A stretch of DNA of 64,000 nt from Sphingomonas sp. Mn802worker (GTDB lineage: Bacteria; Pseudomonadota; Alphaproteobacteria; Sphingomonadales; Sphingomonadaceae), in contig NZ_AORY01000012.1 in the NCBI RefSeq assembly GCF_000382485.1, positions 310,001-374,000 on the forward strand, given 5' to 3'. The stretch's first letter is position 1, and every line of letters begins with the position of its first letter. The translations under genes and the position numbers were made by a program. Under the pieces are notes generated by a model. The model was not told the origin of the DNA. It did not search any database and was given only the letters and a program-made list of their open reading frames with translations. Below, one piece after another: positions 21,179 to 32,160 of the stretch.

Positions 21179-22396
21179 ATGCGCCAGTCGTTCCTGTTCA
21201 CCTCTGAGTCCGTGTCCGAGGGCCACCCCGACAAGGTCGCCGACCAGATTTCCGACGCGATCGTCGATCTGTTCCTGTCAAAGGATCCGCAGGCGCGCGT
21301 CGCGTGCGAAACGCTGACCACGACCAACAAGGTCGTGCTGGCGGGCGAAATCCGCGGCAAGGGCGTGTATGAGAACGACGCCTGGGCGCCCGGCATCGAG
21401 GAAGAGATCGAGCGCACCGTGCGCGAGACGGTCCGCCGCATCGGCTACGAGCAGGACGGCTTCCACTGGCAGACGTTCGACTTCTCGAACAACCTTCATG
21501 GCCAGTCGGTGCACATCGCGCAGGGCGTCGATGAAAGCGGCAACAAGGACGAGGGCGCGGGCGACCAAGGCATCATGTTCGGCTACGCCACCGACGAAAC
21601 GCCGGGCCTGATGCCGGCCACGCTGTATTACAGCCACAAGATTCTTGAGCGCATGGCCGCCGACCGCCATTCCGGCGCCGCTCCGTTCCTTGAACCCGAT
21701 GCGAAGAGCCAGGTCACGCTGCATTACGAGAACGGCGTGCCGGTCAAGGCGACCGCGCTGGTCGTCTCCACGCAGCACAAGCAGGGCTATTGCGAGATCG
21801 GCGACCATGCCGACGCGACAAAATATGCCGAGCTGCGTGATTACGTGAAGGGCGTGTTCACCGATGTGCTGCCCGAGGGGTTCGTCTCCGACGACACCGC
21901 GCTCTACATCAATCCGACCGGCACGTTCGAGATCGGCGGTCCCGATGGCGACGCCGGGCTGACGGGTCGCAAGATCATCGTCGACACCTATGGCGGTGCG
22001 GCCCCGCATGGCGGCGGCGCGTTCAGCGGCAAGGACCCGACCAAGGTCGACCGCTCGGCCGCCTATGTCGCGCGCTACCTTGCCAAGAACGTTGTTGCGG
22101 CGGGTCTGGCGAAGCGCTGCACGATCCAGCTTTCCTACGCGATTGGTATCGCCGAGCCGCTGTCGGTCTATGTCGACCTGCACGGCACCGGCAAGGTCGA
22201 TGAGGCAGCATTGGAGCAGGCGCTGCCCAAGCTCGTCCGACTGACCCCGAAGGGCATCCGCGAGCATCTGAAGCTCAACGCGCCGATCTATTCGAAGACC
22301 GCCGCCTATGGTCATTTCGGGCGCGAGCCCGAGGGCAACACCTTTACCTGGGAGAAAACCGATTTGGTCGACCAGCTAAAGGCTGCTGTCGCCTGA
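21179..22396 (+). CDS. metK: S-adenosylmethionine synthetase
   Basis: 405-residue methionine adenosyltransferase forming SAM from methionine and ATP. Signatures are [22 protein letters not shown], the [15 protein letters not shown] hexapeptide region, the [20 protein letters not shown]-loop-like motif and the C-terminal FTWEKTD. GGAG lies 5 bases before the ATG. It follows lnt by 48 bases, too short to hold a SAM riboswitch, but that gap carries the operator-like site at 21137. Its intrinsic terminator is at 22422-22456. Confidence 0.97.
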   Translation: MRQSFLFTSESVSEGHPDKVADQISDAIVDLFLSKDPQARVACETLTTTNKVVLAGEIRGKGVYENDAWAPGIEEEIERTVRETVRRIGYEQDGFHWQTFDFSNNLHGQSVHIAQGVDESGNKDEGAGDQGIMFGYATDETPGLMPATLYYSHKILERMAADRHSGAAPFLEPDAKSQVTLHYENGVPVKATALVVSTQHKQGYCEIGDHADATKYAELRDYVKGVFTDVLPEGFVSDDTALYINPTGTFEIGGPDGDAGLTGRKIIVDTYGGAAPHGGGAFSGKDPTKVDRSAAYVARYLAKNVVAAGLAKRCTIQLSYAIGIAEPLSVYVDLHGTGKVDEAALEQALPKLVRLTPKGIREHLKLNAPIYSKTAAYGHFGREPEGNTFTWEKTDLVDQLKAAVA

Positions 22397-22421
22397 TCTG
22401 ATCTGGTCCGAACGTCGAATG

Positions 22422-22456
22422 GTCCTCCGCTACGCAGATGTGGCGGAGGGCTTTTT
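22422..22456 (+). terminator. Intrinsic terminator of metK
   Basis: Stem CCTCCGC (22424-22430) / GCGGAGG (22443-22449), extendable by a T-G and a G-C pair, with a 12-base loop, followed by CTTTTTCTTG. It lies 26 bases past the metK stop and overlaps the last codons of the convergent PAP2 phosphatase gene. Confidence 0.8.
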
Positions 22457-23047
22457 CTTGGCTCGCTCGCGCTTGGCTACTACGCGCGTAAGACGATCGA
22501 GCACGTGGCCGGCTGCGCGTTCCGACACCCATCCAACCGCTGCGCCGCTAAGTACGTCGGTCAGGTAATGGGCACCGCGCGGCACCTGCGTCGCTCCGGC
22601 TACCGTTGCGAGGATGCGCGCGGATGTGCCGAGCGCGGGCAGTTCGTGCGCGACGGCCTGAGCAACAGCGATCGCGCCGGCGGTGTGACCCGAGGGGAAG
22701 GCGTTTTCCGCACCATCGTCGGTGCCGCTACCGGGCTTGATTTCGGGCTCTTCGTCCACCGCGTTCGGGCGCAGGCGGTCGACGCTGCTCTTCAGCACCG
22801 TCTTGGCTGCATTGGCGAAGAGGTGCGCCGTCAGCATCCGTGCGCCCATGCGCGCCACGCGCGCGTTGCCCGCAGCCACTCCCGCGACCATCGTGGCCCC
22901 GCTCAGCAGCATCAGCGGCCGCTCGTCGGCCAGCTTCGCCAGCGGGGTGAGCGTACGGACCAGCACACTATCCTGAAGGGCAAGCACCGGCTGGATCAGG
23001 CGATGCTCCGCCTTGGCGACCCGGTCCAGCGCCCAGGCGCCGCTCAA
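22430..23047 (-). CDS. PAP2 superfamily phosphatase
   Basis: 205-residue membrane phosphatase with the three acid-phosphatase motifs: KSSVDRLRP, the PSGHT of NAFPSGHTAGAIA and RGAHYLTDVLSG. Hydrophobic segments flank them. Likely substrates are phosphatidate or undecaprenyl diphosphate. A TTG start at 23047 is inferred because it overlaps the FNT stop by four bases (TTGA); the longer upstream frame only shadows the FNT gene. The N-terminal residues LSGAWALDRVAKAEHRLIQPV fit the family. Confidence 0.85.
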   Translation of the reverse strand: MSGAWALDRVAKAEHRLIQPVLALQDSVLVRTLTPLAKLADERPLMLLSGATMVAGVAAGNARVARMGARMLTAHLFANAAKTVLKSSVDRLRPNAVDEEPEIKPGSGTDDGAENAFPSGHTAGAIAVAQAVAHELPALGTSARILATVAGATQVPRGAHYLTDVLSGAAVGWVSERAAGHVLDRLTRVVAKRERAKKKPSATSA

Positions 23048-23877
23048 TGTCCGACTCCCTGGTCGGGCATCTCGGGCCTGACCTGACCATGCGCGAGAAC
23101 CGCGAACAGCCCTGCCCCGCCAACCAGATTGCCGAACACCGCCGGCACGATCTTCGTCAACAGCGCGCCGGCTGCGTCGATCCGCCCACTCCACAGCAGC
23201 GTGAACGCCTCGGCCGAGCCCACCACCGCGTGGCTCAGGCCGGTCGCGCCGACGACATAGGTAACCGCAAAGATGACGAGGAACGACTGCTCGCGCGCGT
23301 TAGGCAGCATCCACGCGATCGACGCAATCATGAAGCCGGCGGGGATCGCGGTCCAGAATGTCGCCATAGCATCGTGCTTCAGGATCGCTTCCGACACGCT
23401 CACCATGGCATCACGCAACGACGCATCGACCAACGGCAGGTGGGTCAACGCAAGCGTGGTCAGCGCTGTACCGGCAAGGTTGGCGACGATGACGAGCAAC
23501 CAGAGCCGCAACGTTCGCTTCAGCTTCCACAGCGACGGCCGTGTCACCAAAGGCAGCATCGCGGTGATCGTCGATTCGGTAAAGAACTGCATTCGCCCGA
23601 GGATCACGATCACGAACCCGATCGGATAACCGAGCGAGACGATCAACGTGCGCCACGGTGTCTCGCCGATATGGCTCTCGATCGCGCCCTCGGCCAGGAG
23701 CGAAGCGTTGATCGCGAACCCGGCGGCGAGCCCCGACCAGAGCAGCGAGGCGGCAGGCCGGGCGACCTCCTCTTCGCCTTCCTCGCGCACCGCACGATGG
23801 AGTTCCTTGGCGTCGGCCGCCTTAAGTTCCTCAATGTCCTCGTCGTCGCTGCGCGTCGGCGCGTGTTGCTGTGACAT
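23044..23877 (-). CDS. Formate/nitrite transporter family channel (YfdC-like)
   Basis: 277-residue FNT channel: a charged N-terminal tail (residues 1-45, Asp/Glu-rich), then six hydrophobic segments, among them LLWSGLAAGFAINASLLAEGA, TLIVSLGYPIGFVIVILGR, ESTITAMLPL and YVVGATGLSHAVVGSAEAF. The long acidic N-terminus fits the YfdC-like branch rather than FocA. The transported monovalent anion cannot be told. It is translationally coupled to the downstream PAP2 gene. Confidence 0.87.
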   Translation of the reverse strand: MSQQHAPTRSDDEDIEELKAADAKELHRAVREEGEEEVARPAASLLWSGLAAGFAINASLLAEGAIESHIGETPWRTLIVSLGYPIGFVIVILGRMQFFTESTITAMLPLVTRPSLWKLKRTLRLWLLVIVANLAGTALTTLALTHLPLVDASLRDAMVSVSEAILKHDAMATFWTAIPAGFMIASIAWMLPNAREQSFLVIFAVTYVVGATGLSHAVVGSAEAFTLLWSGRIDAAGALLTKIVPAVFGNLVGGAGLFAVLAHGQVRPEMPDQGVGH

Positions 23878-23900
23878 CGCTGTTGAACCAGCGACAGGGT

Positions 23901-24689
23901 TCAGGGTTGCACCGCTGCCGTATAGGCGCCGAACGGCTCGGTCATCAGCACGCGGTCGCCGCGCAGCACCTGCACACCGCCGCCACCGCGGAGCGGATCG
24001 GTCGAGACGAAGACGCGGTAGGTGTAGCCGTTGTTGGTGAAGTGGTAGACGTTACGCGCACCGCGATGCTCTAACAACTGGCCGTTCGCGATCGTCAGCG
24101 ACGCGTGGGTGTCACGACCGCCCCATGGCTGCTCGATTTCGGCCAGCCGCGCGTCGTCATTGTAACTGCGGTAGAGATAGCCCCGCGTGGGCGTCGCGGT
24201 GATCTGAACCGAGCGGCGTGGCGTGACGCCCAGCACGCGCGTTTGCGGCGCAAAGCGGCAGTTGGTGATCTGCTGCCCCCATTTGACCGACGTGACCGCG
24301 GGCGTCGTCGCGCCCGGTTCGACGATCGCGGGATTGAGCGCGTGGACCCAGCCGAGCTGCTCGCCGCCACCACCGGTCAGCGGATAATAGATCTGGTTCA
24401 TGCCAGGGTCGCCGCGGCCCAGCGTCGCGTCGTTGCCGGTCGCAGCAAGGCCGGGCTTGGCGAGGGCCCACAATCGTACCCGACGACCGTTGGTGGGCGC
24501 GGAGAGGACCAGAACGTGATCGCGGTTGGTGGCGTCGCACACGAACGCCGCCGCACTCCATCTGCTGCCCGGAGCGGCGAACATCGAGATCGAACGCGTA
24601 GAGGCATCTTGCGCGCTAACCCCGCCAGCGATCGTGGCAACTCCGACCGCTGACACCACGGCAAACATCGCTGCCACTGCCCGCCGCAT
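23901..24689 (-). CDS. Secreted protein of unknown function
   Basis: 262 residues with a clear Sec signal (MRRAVAAMFAVVSAVGVATIAGGVSAQ). The mature part is rich in beta-strand-like and polar segments, e.g. SAAAFVCDATNRDHVLVLSAPTNGRRVRLWAL, VKWGQQITNCRFAPQTRVLGVTPRRSVQITATP and NGQLLEHRGARNVYHFTNNGYTYRVFVS. Two cysteines could form a disulfide. I recognise no catalytic motif. It is divergent from trmB (47 bases apart) and ends 23 bases before the FNT gene on the same strand. Confidence 0.75.
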   Translation of the reverse strand: MRRAVAAMFAVVSAVGVATIAGGVSAQDASTRSISMFAAPGSRWSAAAFVCDATNRDHVLVLSAPTNGRRVRLWALAKPGLAATGNDATLGRGDPGMNQIYYPLTGGGGEQLGWVHALNPAIVEPGATTPAVTSVKWGQQITNCRFAPQTRVLGVTPRRSVQITATPTRGYLYRSYNDDARLAEIEQPWGGRDTHASLTIANGQLLEHRGARNVYHFTNNGYTYRVFVSTDPLRGGGGVQVLRGDRVLMTEPFGAYTAAVQP

Positions 24690-24736
24690 GTTTCTCTCCG
24701 TTCCGTTTTCGCGCGGCAGCGGTTAGGCGCGCGCAG

Positions 24737-25417
24737 ATGAACGATCCCACAACGATCCGCCGGCTCTACGGACGCCGGCAAGGCCATGTGCTGCGCGCGG
24801 GACAAGCCGCGCTGGTCGACGACATGCTGCCGCGCGTCGCGGTGCCGACCGATGGCGCGCTGACCGCCGAGCGGCTGTTCGGCGACAAGCGACCCTTGCA
24901 GGTTGAGATCGGCTTCGGCGCGGGCGAGCATCTCGCCGAGCAGGCAAAGGCGGCACCCGGCACTGGCTTCATCGGATGCGAGCCGTTCCTGAACGGCGTC
25001 GTCGGTGCGCTCGGCCATATTCGCGACGAAGATCTCGACAACGTCCGCGTCCATATGGGCGACGCGCTCGAGGTGATGGAGCGGCTGCCCGACGCCAGTC
25101 TCAACCGCGTCTACCTGCTCCACCCCGACCCATGGCCCAAGGCGCGCCATGCCAAGCGTCGGATGATGAACCACGGTCCGATGGACCTGATCGCGGCGAA
25201 GCTGAAGCCCGGCGCGGAGTTCCGGCTCGGCACCGATGACGAGATCTATTGCAGATGGGCGATGATGATCATGGACCAGCGCCGCGACTTCGTCTGGCAG
25301 GCACGAAGCCCGCGCGACTTTCTCGATCGCCCGGAAGACTGGCCCGAGACACGCTACGAACGCAAGGCACGCCGCTACGGACACGAGGTTTGGTATTTCC
25401 GCTACCTGCGGGTGTGA
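24737..25417 (+). CDS. trmB: tRNA (guanine-N7-)-methyltransferase TrmB
   Basis: 226-residue SAM-dependent enzyme for m7G46 in tRNA. The SAM motif is VEIGFGAGEHLAEQA, the family signature YLLHPDPWPKARHAKRRMM is complete, and FRLGTDDEIYC with the C-terminal ETRYERKARRYGHEVWYFRY complete the match. In related genomes trmB follows metK directly; here three minus-strand genes intervene. Confidence 0.95.
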   Translation: MNDPTTIRRLYGRRQGHVLRAGQAALVDDMLPRVAVPTDGALTAERLFGDKRPLQVEIGFGAGEHLAEQAKAAPGTGFIGCEPFLNGVVGALGHIRDEDLDNVRVHMGDALEVMERLPDASLNRVYLLHPDPWPKARHAKRRMMNHGPMDLIAAKLKPGAEFRLGTDDEIYCRWAMMIMDQRRDFVWQARSPRDFLDRPEDWPETRYERKARRYGHEVWYFRYLRV

Positions 25418-25447
25418 TCGTCCAAGCCTAAGCAACGCAGGCTACTC

Positions 25448-25475
25448 GGGTGAGCGGCCAGCGCGCCGCTCACCC
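25448..25475 (+). terminator. Hairpin downstream of trmB
   Basis: Perfect 11-bp stem GGGTGAGCGGC (25448-25458) / GCCGCTCACCC (25465-25475), loop CAGCGC, 30 bases past the trmB stop. There is no T-tract, so termination may need Rho. Confidence 0.55.
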
Positions 25476-25565
25476 CCTTCGCAACGCCGGTCCGACCGGC
25501 GACATCCTCCTGCGCGCATTATTATGGCTTGCGGCTAAGGCGACCGCCTAGACCAACGCGAGGCC

Positions 25566-25591
25566 AAAAAAAAGGCCGGGAATACCCGACC
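25566..25591 (-). terminator. Intrinsic terminator closing the metF-metH-DUF2256 operon
   Basis: On the minus strand GGTCGGG, loop TATT, CCCGGCC, followed by eight T. It lies 123 bases past the DUF2256 stop and is the only strong terminator after the regulator-metF-metH genes, so it probably ends that transcript. Confidence 0.8.
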
Positions 25592-25714
25592 TGTAAAAGT
25601 TTTTAGGAGAGGATGCCTGAAAGGCCTGATCCTTGTGCATCGCAGCAGCAGACTGCGCAAGTGCAATGTCATCGTTGTCAGCATGCAAAATCTGCAATTG
25701 CATGCAATTTATTG

Positions 25715-25864
25715 CTAATTCCTCGCAGTCGCAGCGATCCGGCGGCAGCGGTCGGAGCAATAGACGACATTGTCCCAGTCGCGCTCCCACTTCTTTCGCC
25801 ATGCGAACGGCCGCTCGCACGTCGGGCACGTCTTGGTCGGCAGGTTGAGCTTCTTGTGCGCCAT
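25715..25864 (-). CDS. DUF2256 zinc-ribbon-like small protein
   Basis: 49-residue protein beginning [20 protein letters not shown] and continuing with [20 protein letters not shown] and a basic tail. The CPTC ... YCSDRC cysteines make a four-Cys zinc site. This is the DUF2256 pattern (KTCxxCxRPFxWRKKW then YCSxRCR); its function is unknown and nucleic-acid binding is plausible. It starts 21 bases after the metH stop on the same strand, so it is likely the last gene of the methionine operon. Confidence 0.88.
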   Translation of the reverse strand: MAHKKLNLPTKTCPTCERPFAWRKKWERDWDNVVYCSDRCRRIAATARN

Positions 25865-25885
25865 CCTACGCCGAACGCGCGACGC

Positions 25886-28558
<2,673 letters not shown>

Positions 28559-28572
28559 GACGTTCCTGTCAC

Positions 28573-28588
28573 CCCCGCGTTCACGGGG
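28573..28588. repeat. Short palindrome in the metH intergenic gap
   Basis: CCCCG (28573-28577) / CGGGG (28584-28588), loop CGTTCA, inside the only real gap (69 bases) of an otherwise overlapping operon. The flanking text (GTCACCCCCGCGTTCACGGGG) resembles the small GC-rich palindromes scattered in many proteobacterial genomes, but one copy alone does not prove a repeat family. Confidence 0.35.
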
Positions 28589-28627
28589 CATGAGTCTGTG
28601 GCTTGAGTTTGCAGCGTAATCGCGCGA

Positions 28628-29674
28628 TCACGCCGCCATGAAGAACGGCTCCAGCCCGGCGAGCCGGGTGCGCACCGCCGGGACCGGCACGATGCGGGGG
28701 GCGAGCCCGCGCACGCCCTCGGCGATCGCGGCGATATGCGCCGGCGTCGAGCCGCAGCAGCCGCCGAGCACGTTGACCTGGCCCGCTTCCGCCCACTGCC
28801 CGACCAGCCCCGCGGTCGTCGCGGGCGCCTCGTCGTACGCGCCCAATTCATTGGGCAGTCCGGCGTTGGGGTAGACCATGATCAGCGTGTCGCAGATCTC
28901 CGACAGCGTCTTCACGTGCGGGCGAAGCTGTTCCGCGCCGAAGGAGCAATTGAGGCCGATCGTCAGCGGCCGCGCGTGGCGCACCGCGTGCCAGAACGCC
29001 TCCACCGTATGCCCCGACAGATTACGCCCCGACAGGTCGGTCAGCGTCATCGACAGCATGATCGGAAGGTCGCGCCCGAGCGCCGCCCCGGCCTCAAGCG
29101 CCGCCATCACGCCTGCCTTGGCGTTCAATGTATCGAACACCGTCTCAATCAGCACGAAATCGGCGCCACCTTCGACCAGCGCGTCGATCTGCTCGCGGTA
29201 GACTTGCTTCAGGTAATCGAAGTCGATCTCGCGGTAGCCGGGATCGTTGACGTCGGGCGACAGCGACAACGTCTTGTTGGTCGGCCCGACCGCGCCGGCA
29301 ACGAAGCGGGGGCGACCGTCACGCGCCTGGAACTCGTCAGCGATCCCGCGCGCCAGCCTTGCGCTCTCGACGTTGATCTCGCGCACAAGCCCCTCGGCGC
29401 CGTAATCGGCCTGGCTGATGCGGTTCGCGGAGAAAGTGTTGGTCTCGGCGATGTCCGCACCCGCCTCGAAATAGGCGCGGTGGATCGCGGCGGGCACCTC
29501 GGGCTTTGTCAGCGCGAGGATGTCGTTGTTGCCCTTTTGGTCATGGCCGAGCGACAGCGTGCCGGCATAGTCGGCTTCTGACAGCTTCCAGTTCTGAATC
29601 TCGGTCCCAAATGCACCGTCGGTGATGAGGATGCGCTTCGCCGCCTCGGCATTGAAGACATCGCGCACGCTCAT
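28628..29674 (-). CDS. metH: Methionine synthase, homocysteine-binding module
   Basis: 348-residue homocysteine S-methyltransferase domain protein, the separate N-terminal half of cobalamin-dependent MetH. It begins with ILITDGAFGTEIQ; the zinc cysteines are in GLNCSFGAEQLRP and the C-C pair of NVLGGCCGSTPAHI. It needs the B12 module from the next gene for activity. ATG 29674 overlaps the metF stop by four bases. The frame upstream of it is only overlap with metF. Confidence 0.93.
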   Translation of the reverse strand: MSVRDVFNAEAAKRILITDGAFGTEIQNWKLSEADYAGTLSLGHDQKGNNDILALTKPEVPAAIHRAYFEAGADIAETNTFSANRISQADYGAEGLVREINVESARLARGIADEFQARDGRPRFVAGAVGPTNKTLSLSPDVNDPGYREIDFDYLKQVYREQIDALVEGGADFVLIETVFDTLNAKAGVMAALEAGAALGRDLPIMLSMTLTDLSGRNLSGHTVEAFWHAVRHARPLTIGLNCSFGAEQLRPHVKTLSEICDTLIMVYPNAGLPNELGAYDEAPATTAGLVGQWAEAGQVNVLGGCCGSTPAHIAAIAEGVRGLAPRIVPVPAVRTRLAGLEPFFMAA

Positions 29675-30624
29675 GCCGCCACCTTCGCCTGCACCGCGCC
29701 GCCAGCACGCACGCCCAGCAGATGACAGATCGCGAAGCTCAGCTCTGCCTTGTTCATCGTGTAGAAGTGGAATTGCTTGACCCCGCCAGCGTACAGCTTG
29801 CGGCACAATTCAGCCGCGACCGTCGCCGCGACGAGCTGCCGTGCCGCCGGACGATCGTCCAGCCCCTCTAACAACCGCGTCAGCCATGCCGGAACGTCCG
29901 TCTGGCACATCGCCGCCATCCGCATCACGCCCGCGACGCTCGCGATCGGCATGATGCCGGGCACGATCTCGGCGGTAATCCCCGCCGCCGCCGCCGCATC
30001 GCGGTAGCGGAAGAAGGTGTCGGGCTCGAAGAAGAATTGCGTGATCGCGCGGTTCGCGCCGGCATCGATCTTGCGTTTTAAGTTGTCGAGGTCGGCCGCA
30101 GCGTCGCTCGAGTCGGGATGGCATTCAGGGTAGGCCGCGACCGATATCTCGAACGGGTGAAGCCGCCGCAGCCCCGCGACCAGTGCGGCCGCATTCTCAT
30201 ATCCGCCCGGATGCGGCGCGTAGCCTTCCGCGCCCGCGGGCGCGTCACCGCGCAGCGCGACGATGTGGCGCACGCCCGCCGCCCAATATTCCTGCGCGAT
30301 CCCGTCCAGTTCCTCGCGCGTCGCCTCGACACAGGTCAGGTGCGCCGCCGCCGGCACGTCGGTCTCGCGCGCGATGCGCGCCACAGTGGCGTGCGTGCGG
30401 TCGCGCGTCGATCCGCCGGCGCCGTAGGTGACCGACAGGAAGCGGGGTGCAAGCGGCTGCAGCATCGCGATCGACTGCCACAGGTTTTCCTCCGCCTTGT
30501 CGGTTTTAGGCGGCGAAAATTCGAAGCTCACATCAACGTCACCACCGACATCGGCGTAGAGCGGGCCGTCGTGCGCCAGCACCGCTTCGTTCACCTGCCT
30601 GAATTCTCTTGCCTGCGTGCTCAT
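29671..30624 (-). CDS. metF: 5,10-Methylenetetrahydrofolate reductase
   Basis: 317-residue flavoprotein TIM barrel making 5-methyl-THF for MetH. Family segments are VSFEFSPPKTDKAEENLW, FLSVTYGAGGSTRDRTHATV, HLTCVEATREELD, HIVALRGDAP, DAGANRAITQFFFEPDTFFRY and PGIMPIASVAGVMRMA. ATG 30624 overlaps the stop of the regulator gene by four bases, and its own stop overlaps metH, so translation of three genes is chained. Confidence 0.95.
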   Translation of the reverse strand: MSTQAREFRQVNEAVLAHDGPLYADVGGDVDVSFEFSPPKTDKAEENLWQSIAMLQPLAPRFLSVTYGAGGSTRDRTHATVARIARETDVPAAAHLTCVEATREELDGIAQEYWAAGVRHIVALRGDAPAGAEGYAPHPGGYENAAALVAGLRRLHPFEISVAAYPECHPDSSDAAADLDNLKRKIDAGANRAITQFFFEPDTFFRYRDAAAAAGITAEIVPGIMPIASVAGVMRMAAMCQTDVPAWLTRLLEGLDDRPAARQLVAATVAAELCRKLYAGGVKQFHFYTMNKAELSFAICHLLGVRAGGAVQAKVAA

Positions 30625-31580
30625 GCCGCCTTCACCTCGCCCGCGCGCCCCGCCGCCTTGCGACCAAGCCACAATTTTACCGTGAGTTCGCCGCCCTCGA
30701 GTGTCTCGATCCGCGCCGGCATCAGCCCGGCGGCAGCGAACCAGCCCTCGATCTGCGCGTCGGAGAAGCCCAGGCGCGTATGCGCGTCCTGCGTCCGCAA
30801 CTCCTCGCGGTCGTGCGGCGCGAAATCGGCGATCAGCAATCGCCCCCCGCCCGACAGCACCCGCGCCGCCTCCGCGATCGCCGCACCCGGCTGCTGCGCG
30901 AAATGGAGCACATGGTGGAGGATCGCGACATCCGCGCCGCCGTCACCCAGCGGCAGCGCGTAGAGATCGGCCTGACGCAACTCGGCATTGCCCAGCCCCT
31001 GCTCGCCAAGCTTGGCGCGCGCGAGCCGCAGCATCTCCGAGCTGCGATCAATCCCAAGCGCGGTCGTCGCCGCGCGCGCGAACAATTCGATCATCCGGCC
31101 CGTGCCCGTGCCGATGTCGATCAAGCGCCCGATCGGCTCGCCCGCCAGCACGCGAACCATCGCCGCCTCGACCTGCTCCTCAGCGATGTGGAGCGAGCGG
31201 ATCGCGTCCCACTCGCGCGCGTGGCTCTCGAACCAGCCCGCCGCCGCCGCGGCGCGATCTGCCCGCACCGCCGCCAGCCGCGCCGCGTCCGCGCTCGCCT
31301 GCCGATCAGGCGACCCGGCTTCCCAGGTATCAAGCGCGGCAAGCACAGGCGCGACGCGCGCCTGCTCGCCCAGCGCGACGAACACCCAGCTGCCTTCCTT
31401 GCGCCGCTCGGCAAGGCCGGCATCGGTCAGTATCTTGACATGACGGCTGACGCGCGGCTGGCTTTGGCCCAACACCTGTGCAAGCTCACCGACCGACAAT
31501 TCCATCGCACGCAGCAGGCAGACGATCCGCAAGCGCGAACTGTCGGCAAGGGCACGGAAGATGTCGAGCGCAGCGTCCAT
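30621..31580 (-). CDS. ArsR-family regulator fused to a SAM-dependent methyltransferase domain (SahR-like)
   Basis: 319 residues. Residues 1-75 are an ArsR winged helix (IFRALADSSRLRIVCLL, then LGQSQPRVSRHVKILTDAGLAERRKEG) without the usual metal cysteines. Residues 110-315 are a class I methyltransferase with motif I DIGTGTG at 155-161 and VAILHHVLHFAQQPGAAIAEAARVL. Its place as first gene of a metF-metH operon, and a perfect palindrome 10 bases before its start, suggest a repressor of methyl-cycle genes that senses SAH or SAM through the methyltransferase fold, as proposed for SahR-type regulators. The ligand is inferred. The GTG at 31583 is an alternative start. Confidence 0.87.
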   Translation of the reverse strand: MDAALDIFRALADSSRLRIVCLLRAMELSVGELAQVLGQSQPRVSRHVKILTDAGLAERRKEGSWVFVALGEQARVAPVLAALDTWEAGSPDRQASADAARLAAVRADRAAAAAGWFESHAREWDAIRSLHIAEEQVEAAMVRVLAGEPIGRLIDIGTGTGRMIELFARAATTALGIDRSSEMLRLARAKLGEQGLGNAELRQADLYALPLGDGGADVAILHHVLHFAQQPGAAIAEAARVLSGGGRLLIADFAPHDREELRTQDAHTRLGFSDAQIEGWFAAAGLMPARIETLEGGELTVKLWLGRKAAGRAGEVKAA

Positions 31581-31589
31581 CACGTGAAG

Positions 31590-31609
31590 ATATAAAGATA
31601 TCTTTATAT
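31590..31609. promoter_or_regulatory. 20-bp perfect palindrome, likely autoregulatory operator
   Basis: ATATAAAGATATCTTTATAT is an uninterrupted perfect palindrome ending 10 bases before the regulator start codon, between the divergent regulator operon and the lipoprotein genes. Such a long AT-only-rich palindrome is very unlikely by chance in DNA this GC-rich. ArsR-family dimers bind this kind of dyad. A near-copy lies before metK at 21137. Confidence 0.8.
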
Positions 31610-31687
31610 GCGGTCAACGAAGTCCTGCGTCGGAGCCAAGTGCGAGGCCGCAGCGTTGCGCGTTTCGATCGTTAAAGGGGTATGTCC

Positions 31688-31969
31688 ATGAAGCTCGTCA
31701 TCGCACTCGCCGTCGCTACGCTATCGCTCGCCGCATGCAGCCAGAAAGCGCAGAACGAGAGCGCGGAGGCCGCCAACGCTGTCGCTGCCGATACCAGCGC
31801 AACGACGGCCAATGCGGTAAACGACGTTCAGGCCGCGAGCGACGCCGCGCTCGACCGCGCTGCCAACTCGATCGATCGCGCCGGCAACGCCACCGCAAAT
31901 ACGGCGGACGCGGCAACTGACGCGACGGGCAAGGCGCTGACCGACACCGGTAACGCGATGCGGCGCTGA
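31688..31969 (+). CDS. Small Ala-rich lipoprotein, repeated Ala-Asn-Asp-Ala pattern
   Basis: 93-residue predicted lipoprotein. The signal MKLVIALAVATLSLAACS ends in a lipobox LAAC. The mature part is a low-complexity helix rich in Ala, Asp, Asn and Thr (AANAVAADTSATTANAVNDVQAASDAALDRAANSIDRAGNATANTADAATDATGKAL), reminiscent of entericidin-like or coiled periplasmic lipoproteins. ATG 31688 is preferred to 31682 because AGGGG sits 7 bases before it. The stop overlaps the next ATG (TGATG). It is divergent from the ArsR-methyltransferase operon. Confidence 0.75.
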   Translation: MKLVIALAVATLSLAACSQKAQNESAEAANAVAADTSATTANAVNDVQAASDAALDRAANSIDRAGNATANTADAATDATGKALTDTGNAMRR

Positions 31970-32160
31970 TGCGACGCCTGATCGTGGCGATTGGGGTGAT
32001 GGCGCTTGCCGCCTGCTCCGCACCGGATCAGCCGGGTCAATTGACCGCTGACCAAGATGTTCGCCTCAACCATGCTGCCGAGATGCTGGACGCCAATAGC
32101 GTCGCGCTTGAGGACGAAGGCGGCGTCACAGAGGGCAATGCAGTGGGAAACGAACAGTGA
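31969..32160 (+). CDS. Small predicted lipoprotein
   Basis: 63 residues: signal MRRLIVAIGVMALAACS with lipobox LAAC, then an acidic tail (LTADQDVRLNHAAEMLDANSVALEDEGGVTEGNAVGNEQ). No family recognised. It is translationally coupled on both sides: TGATG with the lipoprotein gene before and GTGA with the aldo/keto reductase gene after. Confidence 0.7.
   Translation: MRRLIVAIGVMALAACSAPDQPGQLTADQDVRLNHAAEMLDANSVALEDEGGVTEGNAVGNEQ

Noticed and set aside
25548..25829. 93-residue minus-strand frame over the DUF2256 gene and its 3' tail
   Set aside because: Its first part shadows the DUF2256 protein in another frame and its last codons run through the intrinsic terminator, so it is not a credible gene.
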